In this document: positions 27,058-33,040 of the stretch, piece by piece
Layout of the letters: each line of letters opens with the position of its first letter
Position numbering within the stretch: position 1 is the first letter of the stretch
NCBI GenBank assembly: GCA_022616075.1
Contig: JAKEFK010000179.1
Span: forward strand, 1-42,455
Length of the DNA stretch: 42,455 bases
Direction: 5' to 3'
Source: a bacterium
GTDB taxonomy: Bacteria; Acidobacteriota; HRBIN11; JAKEFK01
The notes under the pieces: generated by a model
The model's input: only the letters and a program-made list of their open reading frames with translations
Databases searched by the model: none
Told to the model about the DNA's origin: nothing
Program-made: the position numbers and the translations under genes

Positions 27058-27708
27058 TTACAATTCTTCATCAATCCGATTGTCTAATAGATTAGAAGGG
27101 AGCCGCATGAGCTGTTTCCGCTTCTTTCTCTGCTCCAGCAGCTCTCTGCTGGCAAAACGTCCGCGGATCTTTGTTAACTCAGGAATCACAATGCTGGAAG
27201 CGCAAACATTTCCGCGGAACCGCACTCCTCTATGGATCACAACACGTTCAAAAGTGGAAATCGCAAATCGCCTGGAATTTGTATTGTAGAAAACTCCTTT
27301 AATTTCAATTGTGCCGAAAGGACGATTCAGGCGTGGAAGAGTTTGATCGGCATAGTGTTCCAGTCCGATAATCCGGCAGTTGATCAATTCTGCTGTATCA
27401 TCGATCAGCAAATGGTTGCCGCGATAAATTTTCAAAATGCAATTCTCCAGGCGGTCCCCGATCACTACATTGGAAGGAAATAGCATCACAGCGCGGGAAA
27501 AGATAATCCGCTTTTCCAGCATACTCTTGCGCGCGTTCTGATGTTGCGCTTCCATTTTCATCAAACGTTCGTTCTGAAGTTTTAAGGTGTGGTGTTGTTG
27601 CTGGAGAGCTCTGTGTGATTGGCGGGTTTGATCCAGTTCTCTTTTAAGTTCCGAGACCTGATTTGCCAGATCGGAAATCTGGTCAGACTTCGACCGCCAT
27701 TGGTTCAT
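27058..27708 (-). CDS. Coiled-coil protein with a beta-rich C-terminal domain
   Basis: I do not recognise this protein. From the ATG at 27708 it has 216 residues. The first 60 or so form a coiled coil (SDLANQVSELKRELDQTRQS, then LQQQHHTLKLQNERLMKMEA). A beta-rich part (VVIGDRLENCILKIYRGNHL, LIDDTAELINCRIIGL, FGTIEIKGVFYNT, GVRFRGNVCASSIVI) looks like short parallel-helix rungs, perhaps a divergent bactofilin-like domain. The C-terminus is strongly basic (EQRKKRKQLMRL). The ORF is open far upstream, but that region overlaps pepA and is not coding in this frame. Placement before bactofilin suggests a partner; this is inference. Confidence 0.75.
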   Translation of the reverse strand: MNQWRSKSDQISDLANQVSELKRELDQTRQSHRALQQQHHTLKLQNERLMKMEAQHQNARKSMLEKRIIFSRAVMLFPSNVVIGDRLENCILKIYRGNHLLIDDTAELINCRIIGLEHYADQTLPRLNRPFGTIEIKGVFYNTNSRRFAISTFERVVIHRGVRFRGNVCASSIVIPELTKIRGRFASRELLEQRKKRKQLMRLPSNLLDNRIDEEL

Positions 27709-27743
27709 TGGCGCGCGGACACGCTCCCGTAGAGATGAAAGGC

Positions 27744-27773
27744 ATTCTATCAGAGTTTTGCAATCTAAATCAA
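27744..27773 (-). promoter_or_regulatory. Candidate promoter for the coiled-coil gene
   Basis: On the minus strand TTGATT (27768-27773), an 18-nt spacer and TGA plus TAGAAT (27744-27752) form a -35 and extended -10. Transcription would begin about 29 nt before the ATG. It shares the divergent gap with the pepA promoter. Confidence 0.4.
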
Positions 27774-27796
27774 GGCAGTTCAATCGATTAAAGAGA

Positions 27797-27824
27797 TTGC
27801 AAACAATGAGAATCGGAATATAAT
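27797..27824 (+). promoter_or_regulatory. Candidate pepA promoter, near-leaderless
   Basis: TTGCAA (27797-27802), a 16-nt spacer and a perfect TATAAT (27819-27824) precede the pepA ATG at 27835 by only 10 nt. The predicted transcript would start 3-5 nt before the ATG, and no Shine-Dalgarno is seen. Confidence 0.5.
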
Positions 27825-27834
27825 CTTGCTCCTT

Positions 27835-29283
27835 ATGCCGAGTGTGAGATTCTGGAAGGGCCCTGCGGAGATTGACGCCGTGGCTATTCTTGCCTTGCCG
27901 GGTAACGCTTTGACCCCGGCCGGGCTGAAATTCGATGCGCAAACGAAAGGTGCGATCAGCCGGCTCCGGAAGGAAGAGGCATTTCTCGTAAAATGGCAGC
28001 ATGCTGCCGTTTATTACACGGGTAACAAGAAAATCCCGCGCATTATTCTGACCTCTTTCCCTGGAAAAGATCTGCGCGCCAATGAACTGCGTGAAGCCGC
28101 CTATTCCGCGGTCCGATCGGCGCAGCAAAAAAGTCTCAGACAGATATCACTGGCATTTGATCCTCAAAATGAACAAGAAGTACAGGCCATCGCGGAAGGA
28201 AGCATCCTGGCTTCTTACTCGTTCAAGCGATTCAAGCCTCAAAAGGATCCGAAGCCGGTTCTTCAAACGGTGTTCCTTATCGCCTCAGACGCAAAAGCTT
28301 CCGCTTTGCAGAAAGCAAAAATTTTTGCTTCTGCCGCAATGTTCGTTCGTGATCTTGTGAATGAACCACCAAACATTCTCAATGCGGAAAGACTTGCTGA
28401 AATCTCCACAGACGTTGCCAGGAAGAATGGTTTGAATCTTCGCGTTTTTGAAACGGCTCAGCTTGAGAAAATGGGAGCGAACGCTTTTTTGAGCGTCGGA
28501 AAAGGAAGCGTGGTGTCGGGACGAATGATTCATCTCACTTACAAGCCGGAGGGCAAGTCAAAAGCGCATGTTTGTTTTGTGGGAAAGGGATTAACATTTG
28601 ATTCCGGCGGCCTTTCATTAAAAACAGAAAAGGGAATGGAAAGCATGAAATCGGATATGGCCGGCGCCGCCACAGCCCTGGCCTGCATTCGCGCAGCCTG
28701 TGAATTGAAAATGCCTGTGAAAATTACGGCGCTTTTGATGGCAACCGAAAATATGCCGGATAATGCCGCAAACCGTCCTGGCGATGTTGTGCGCGCGATG
28801 AACGGCAAAACCATCGAAATCACGAACACAGACGCGGAAGGAAGATTGGCTCTCGCGGACGGACTCGTGTACGCACAATCTCTAAAACCGGACTACCTGA
28901 TCGACATTGCAACCCTAACGGGAGCTCAGGTAATCGGTTTAGGACGCCTTGTTGCAGCGGTCATGGGCAACAACGATACTTTTATTCAGCAGATTGTGGA
29001 AGCAGGAAAATCATCAGGAGAAATCATGTGGCCGCTTCCGATGCCGGATCATTATCGAGATCTGATCAGAAGCGATATTGCGGATATGAAAAATTCTAGC
29101 GGGATTCCGGAAGCCGGATCCATTCAAGGCGGGTTATTCCTGTCTGAATTTGTGGATCATCCGCGCTGGGCTCATCTGGATATTGCAGGACCTTCCTGGC
29201 AGGAAAGGGATTGGTCTATTTATCCGCGCAGCGCCAGCGGTTTCGGCGCCCGCTGTCTGTTAACGTTTCTCAGTAATTTGTAA
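27835..29283 (+). CDS. pepA: Leucyl aminopeptidase, M17 family
   Basis: This zinc/manganese exopeptidase removes N-terminal residues from peptides in the cytoplasm. It has 482 residues from the ATG at 27835; a TTG three codons upstream falls at the predicted -10. A divergent N-terminal domain is followed by the catalytic domain. There GKGLTFDSGGLSLK supplies metal-binding Lys and Asp, and the signature NTDAEGRLALADGL supplies Asp and Glu. SIQGGLFLSEFV follows near the C-terminus. Some PepA proteins also bind DNA; nothing here shows that. A family A hairpin follows its stop by 5 nt. Confidence 0.95.
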   Translation: MPSVRFWKGPAEIDAVAILALPGNALTPAGLKFDAQTKGAISRLRKEEAFLVKWQHAAVYYTGNKKIPRIILTSFPGKDLRANELREAAYSAVRSAQQKSLRQISLAFDPQNEQEVQAIAEGSILASYSFKRFKPQKDPKPVLQTVFLIASDAKASALQKAKIFASAAMFVRDLVNEPPNILNAERLAEISTDVARKNGLNLRVFETAQLEKMGANAFLSVGKGSVVSGRMIHLTYKPEGKSKAHVCFVGKGLTFDSGGLSLKTEKGMESMKSDMAGAATALACIRAACELKMPVKITALLMATENMPDNAANRPGDVVRAMNGKTIEITNTDAEGRLALADGLVYAQSLKPDYLIDIATLTGAQVIGLGRLVAAVMGNNDTFIQQIVEAGKSSGEIMWPLPMPDHYRDLIRSDIADMKNSSGIPEAGSIQGGLFLSEFVDHPRWAHLDIAGPSWQERDWSIYPRSASGFGARCLLTFLSNL

Positions 29284-29288
29284 ACAAA

Positions 29289-29339
29289 GTAGCGCGGACG
29301 TCTCGTCTGCGAATCTCGCAGGCGGGACGCCTGCGCTAC
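29289..29339. repeat. Family A hairpin between pepA and rearranged ccdA
   Basis: GTAGCGCGGACGTCTCGTCT followed by GCGA pairs with TCGCAGGCGGGACGCCTGCG followed by CTAC around an ATC loop. As plus-strand RNA this is a 24-bp stem with three G-U pairs and one A-C mismatch. It ends 7 nt before the ccdA-like ATG, taking the place of any ribosome site. Confidence 0.93.
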
Positions 29340-29346
29340 ATGGATT

Positions 29347-30066
29347 ATGCGTAAAGTCATTATCAACACACTGTTATTTGTAGCAGGTTTTACTGTTGTC
29401 TTCGCTTCACTGGGAGCAACCGCAAGCCTGCTTGGACAATACCTCGTCCTGTACAAGACTTACATCAATGTTGTCGGTGGCATGCTGATCATTGTTCTTG
29501 GACTGCATCTCGCAGGCGTTTTTCAGATCCCCTTTCTTACATACGAAAAAAGATTCAATGTGCAGGGGAAACCACTCGGGATGCTCAGCTCCTTTCTCAT
29601 CGGAGGCGCATTCGCCTTTGGATGGACCCCCTGCATCGGCCCGATCCTAAGTTCGATTTTGTTGATTGCTGCAAACCAAGAAACAATCGCGGATGGAATC
29701 TTCTTACTAGTTCTTTACTCAGCAGGACTCGGCGTACCCTTTCTATTGACCGGCATCGCTTTCAACTATGCGGTAAGCGTGTTCAAAGTGATCAAGCGAA
29801 ACTACAAAGCGATTGAGCTGGTCAGCGGTTTGCTGTTGATTTTCATCGGAATTCTGGTCGCAACAAATCAGTTTACGCGCATGAGCGGCTGGCTTGCGTC
29901 CGCTTTTGGCGTAGGTCTCGAAGCGAGTCTGGGCCACCAGGCCAACATGATCACTGCAATTGCTGCAGGATTTCTTTCTTTCATTTCTCCGTGTGTTTTA
30001 CCTCTTGTGCCCGCTTACATTTCCTACATTTCGGGCGTTTCTATCGATGAATTGAAGGCGGCTTGA
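29347..30066 (+). CDS. CcdA-like thiol transporter with TM1 at the C-terminus
   Basis: CcdA carries reducing power across the inner membrane through two cysteines, one in TM1 and one in TM4. This 239-residue protein has all six helices and both cysteines, but in a permuted order. It starts with canonical TM2 (NTLLFVAGFTVVFASLGATA). TM3, TM4 with GWTPCIGP (Cys96), TM5 and TM6 follow. After a linker (residues 177-200) comes canonical TM1, FLSFISPCVLPLVPAYISYI (Cys216), ending at GVSIDELKAA. With six helices both termini lie on one side, so moving TM1 keeps its orientation. No Shine-Dalgarno is visible and a repeat abuts the start. Misassembly is not excluded. Confidence 0.85.
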   Translation: MRKVIINTLLFVAGFTVVFASLGATASLLGQYLVLYKTYINVVGGMLIIVLGLHLAGVFQIPFLTYEKRFNVQGKPLGMLSSFLIGGAFAFGWTPCIGPILSSILLIAANQETIADGIFLLVLYSAGLGVPFLLTGIAFNYAVSVFKVIKRNYKAIELVSGLLLIFIGILVATNQFTRMSGWLASAFGVGLEASLGHQANMITAIAAGFLSFISPCVLPLVPAYISYISGVSIDELKAA

Positions 30067-30095
30067 ACCAACCCTTGAACCCTTGAACTTTTATT

Positions 30096-30133
30096 GCTAA
30101 CATGAGTTAGCTTGAAACGGGTCCTGTAGGACC
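30096..30133 (+). promoter_or_regulatory. Two small hairpins before the MBL gene, one masking its ribosome site
   Basis: GCTAAC-ATGA-GTTAGC (30096-30111) and GGTCC-TGTA-GGACC (30120-30133) precede the ATG at 30138. The likely Shine-Dalgarno, AGGA at 30128-30131, falls in the loop edge and 3' arm of the second hairpin. Confidence 0.5.
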
Positions 30134-30137
30134 TTAT

Positions 30138-31070
30138 ATGACAGCGGGCAGCAACAAATTCACAGTTAGATTTCGTGGAGTCCGCGGAAGCCATCCCTCA
30201 CCTGGTTCCGGAACGGTTCGTTATGGTGGCAACACTTCCTGCGTGGAGGTGCGCGCTGGAAATCATCTCATTCTTCTGGATGCTGGAACAGGTATTGTTA
30301 GCCTTGGCAATGAGATGATGAAGAATCATCTGCCATCCAAGAGCGAACGCCAGCTGACCACAATGACGATTCTCTTCAGCCACACCCATCACGATCACAC
30401 GCAGGGATTTGCATTTTTTAAACCAGCTTACCTTCCCACAACCACCTGTTACCTGTATGGTCCGCGATTGAGAGATGTTGAACTGGAAGAGGGACTGGCA
30501 ACAGCGATGCTTAGCCCTTATTTTCCAGTGGCACTGTCTGAACTTTCCTCTGTGCTGAACATTCGTAGTCTTCATGAGACCGAAATCATTTTGCTCGAGG
30601 ATTCTTGCAGTGAACCGAAGGTCTTCAACTACTATCGAGACAATCACAGTCAAGTTCCCTTCCAGGTTTGTGTGCGCGTGATGCATAGTCTTGCTCATCC
30701 GAATGGGGGCGTGTTTGTTTACAGAATAGAAATGGATGGGAAAAGCTTAGTTTATGCGACGGATACCGAGGGTTACTCGGGCGGTGATCAGAAACTGATC
30801 CGTTTTGCGAAAGGTGCCGACTTATTGATCCACGATTCCCAATACATGACTGACGATTATGTCCATGGAGATATGGTCGTTCAGGGTTATGGACACAGCA
30901 CTGTTGACATGGCTGCAGAAGTTGCAGCACAGGCAGGCGCAAAAAGATTGGCTCTTTTTCATTATGATCCGCTTTACGATGATTCCATCATTGAAAGAAT
31001 GGAAATGAAAGCTCAAGAAATATTCAAGGACTCGATCGCATCACATGAAGGGTTAGAAATTGAATTGTGA
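30138..31070 (+). CDS. Metallo-beta-lactamase-fold hydrolase
   Basis: The 310-residue protein opens with a family block (FRGVRGSHPSPGSGTVRYGG, then NTSCVEV). The metal-binding HTHHDH motif is at 82-87. Later metal-ligand regions (RVMHSLAHPNGG; VYATDTEGYSG; LLIHDSQYM; GYGHSTVDMAAEVA; LFHYDPLYDD) resemble PhnP/RNase Z-like and cyclic-nucleotide phosphodiesterase-like MBL enzymes. The substrate is probably a phosphodiester; which one is not visible. It overlaps nrnA by 11 bases, which suggests a shared transcript and perhaps nucleotide-related work. No export signal. Confidence 0.9.
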   Translation: MTAGSNKFTVRFRGVRGSHPSPGSGTVRYGGNTSCVEVRAGNHLILLDAGTGIVSLGNEMMKNHLPSKSERQLTTMTILFSHTHHDHTQGFAFFKPAYLPTTTCYLYGPRLRDVELEEGLATAMLSPYFPVALSELSSVLNIRSLHETEIILLEDSCSEPKVFNYYRDNHSQVPFQVCVRVMHSLAHPNGGVFVYRIEMDGKSLVYATDTEGYSGGDQKLIRFAKGADLLIHDSQYMTDDYVHGDMVVQGYGHSTVDMAAEVAAQAGAKRLALFHYDPLYDDSIIERMEMKAQEIFKDSIASHEGLEIEL

Positions 31071-32040
31071 ACTCCAAAAAACACGCGAAGTAGTTCTCCA
31101 GCATCAAAGTTTCCTGATCACCACACATATTCATCCCGATGGGGACGGCATCGGTTCGGAACTTGCTCTCGCGAGGCTCCTGCAAGGAATGGGAAAAACT
31201 GTTGAAGTTGTGAACTCGACACCCACGCCCAGGAAATATCGTTTTCTCGATCCGGCGAACGTGATTCGCCTTTTCGACAGCACCGGACCTCTTCCGGATG
31301 CCGAAGTTGTTTTCATTCTTGACATCAGCCGCTGGGAAAGACTCGGGAACATGGCGCAACTCATCCGGAATCACCCTGGCATCAAAATCTGCATCGATCA
31401 TCATCCGGTGAACGGCAATTTCGCAGACGTCAACCTGATCTGCGAAGATGCTTGCGCCTCCGGTGAGATTGTTCTCCGGTTTATCAACTTCATGGGATCG
31501 GAGCTCACCGCGCAAATTGCCGAACCTCTCTATGCATCCATTCTCACGGATACGGGCGCATTCCGGTTTCCGAATACCAGTTCCCAAACGCACGCTGCCG
31601 CTGCGCAACTTCTCTCCACCGGAATACGTTCAGAATTGATCTACGATCAAATCTACGAAAGATGCTCCCCTGCCCGCGTAAAGTTGCTCGGGTGCGCATT
31701 GACTCATCTGGAATATTTGCATGCAGGACGTTTGGCGTGGATGGCCATAACACAATCCATGATGGAACAAACCGGTGTGGAAGTCGAAGAGATCGAAGGA
31801 TTCGTTGACATCGCGCGCGGTATTCACAGCGTGGAAGCTTCTTTATTGTTCATCGAGTTGCCCCAGGAAAAGGTGAAGGTGAGTTTGCGTTCGCGTGGAA
31901 ACGTGGATGTGAACTGCTTCGCCTCCCGCTTTGGAGGTGGTGGTCACCGCCATGCATCCGGTTTTCTGATGGAAGGTGCTTTGCAAACCGTGATCGAATG
32001 GGTCCTGCGCGAAAGTCCTGCCCTCTTTCCATTAGCATGA
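31060..32040 (+). CDS. nrnA: DHH-family NrnA-like oligoribonuclease/pAp phosphatase
   Basis: NrnA degrades 2-5-mer RNAs and, in many species, pGpG and 3'-phosphoadenosine 5'-phosphate. The 326-residue protein has the DHH phosphoesterase motifs: THIHPDGDGIGS (HPDGDG at 25-30), DISRWERLG, CIDHHPVNG with DHH at 113-115, TDTGAFRF, and the DHHA1 substrate loop GGGGHRHASG (292-301). The start is TTG at 31060, with GAAGGG 9 nt upstream, overlapping the MBL gene; no ATG is available before the first motif. Its TGA overlaps the next ATG (ATGA). Confidence 0.93.
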   Translation: MNCELQKTREVVLQHQSFLITTHIHPDGDGIGSELALARLLQGMGKTVEVVNSTPTPRKYRFLDPANVIRLFDSTGPLPDAEVVFILDISRWERLGNMAQLIRNHPGIKICIDHHPVNGNFADVNLICEDACASGEIVLRFINFMGSELTAQIAEPLYASILTDTGAFRFPNTSSQTHAAAAQLLSTGIRSELIYDQIYERCSPARVKLLGCALTHLEYLHAGRLAWMAITQSMMEQTGVEVEEIEGFVDIARGIHSVEASLLFIELPQEKVKVSLRSRGNVDVNCFASRFGGGGHRHASGFLMEGALQTVIEWVLRESPALFPLA

Positions 32041-33029
32041 TCATCGGCCTCACGGGAAAGAATGGTTCCGGAAAAGGAGAAGTTGCTCAGTTCCTCCGCG
32101 ACAAAAGCTTTGAATACTACTCGTTGTCCGATGTAATCCGCGAAGAACTTCACTCGAAAAGTATTCCGGTTACCCGCGAGACACTCATTCTTGCCGGAAA
32201 TGAACTGCGGCAACGATATGGAGCCGACGTTCTCGCGCGGCTGACTTTAAAAAAAATCGATCCCAATCGGAATTATGTTGTCGATTCGATCCGAAATCCT
32301 GCTGAAGTCCTGGCCTTAAGATCCGCAGGAGATTTTGTGTTGTTGAGTGTGGACGCGCTTCCGGAAGTGCGATTCCAAAGGATTCGGAGCCGCGGACGAG
32401 AACAGGACCCGCAAACATTAGAAGATTTTCTATTGTTGGAAGAAGCGGAAAAACAGAGCAGCTCAGAGCACAAACAAAGCATCGAGGATTGCCAGGCGAT
32501 GGCGGATCATACGATCCTCAATGACGGTTCCGTCGAAGACTTGCATCAAAAAACTACGGAGATTGTCGGCAGAGTGCTCCAGCAAGCCAGAAGGCCGGAT
32601 TGGGATCAGTACTTTATGTCGATTGCGCAGGTTGTTGCCAGTCGAAGCAACTGCGTAAAAAGAAAAGTGGCTGCAGTGGTTGTAAAAGACCGCCGGATCA
32701 TTTCAACCGGCTACAATGGAACTCCGCGTGGAACAAGAAACTGCAACGAAGGAGGCTGTCCACGCTGCAATCAACTGGCGAAAAGCGGAACCTCGCTCGA
32801 AGAGTGTTTCTGCTCCCATGGCGAAGAGAATGCAATTACGCAGGCAGCCTATCACGGTACTTCGCTGAAAGGTTCGGCGCTCTACTCCACCTTCTCTCCC
32901 TGCTTGCTCTGCACGAAGATGATCATCAATGCCGGAATCAGTGAAGTAATTTACAACCACGATTACCCGCTGGGTGAGACCGCACTCAATCTGCTTCAAG
33001 AAGCCGGCATTACGGTGCGCAAACTGTAA
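32037..33029 (+). CDS. P-loop kinase-like/dCMP deaminase fusion
   Basis: This 330-residue two-domain protein is read from the ATGA overlap with nrnA. Residues 1-180 form a P-loop kinase domain with GKNGSGKG (7-14), SDVIREEL and VVDSIRNPAEV (81-91), a pattern of UPF0200/dephospho-CoA-kinase-like proteins. Residues 185-330 form a deoxycytidylate deaminase with GYNGTPRGTRNCNEGGCPRC, HGEEN (261-265, His and catalytic Glu) and PCLLC (288-292). The usual HAE is HGE here. The deaminase would give dUMP from dCMP. Kinase-deaminase fusions include AvcD anti-phage proteins, and yeast Dcd1 has a kinase-like N-terminus. A housekeeping role beside nrnA is the default; defence is possible. Confidence 0.9.
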   Translation: MIIGLTGKNGSGKGEVAQFLRDKSFEYYSLSDVIREELHSKSIPVTRETLILAGNELRQRYGADVLARLTLKKIDPNRNYVVDSIRNPAEVLALRSAGDFVLLSVDALPEVRFQRIRSRGREQDPQTLEDFLLLEEAEKQSSSEHKQSIEDCQAMADHTILNDGSVEDLHQKTTEIVGRVLQQARRPDWDQYFMSIAQVVASRSNCVKRKVAAVVVKDRRIISTGYNGTPRGTRNCNEGGCPRCNQLAKSGTSLEECFCSHGEENAITQAAYHGTSLKGSALYSTFSPCLLCTKMIINAGISEVIYNHDYPLGETALNLLQEAGITVRKL

Positions 33030-33040
33030 TCGGTGTAACA

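Noticed and set aside
27709-28128. Upstream extension of the coiled-coil gene
   Set aside because: This part overlaps the start of pepA and its residues look like an antisense shadow; the ATG at 27708 begins the coiled coil.
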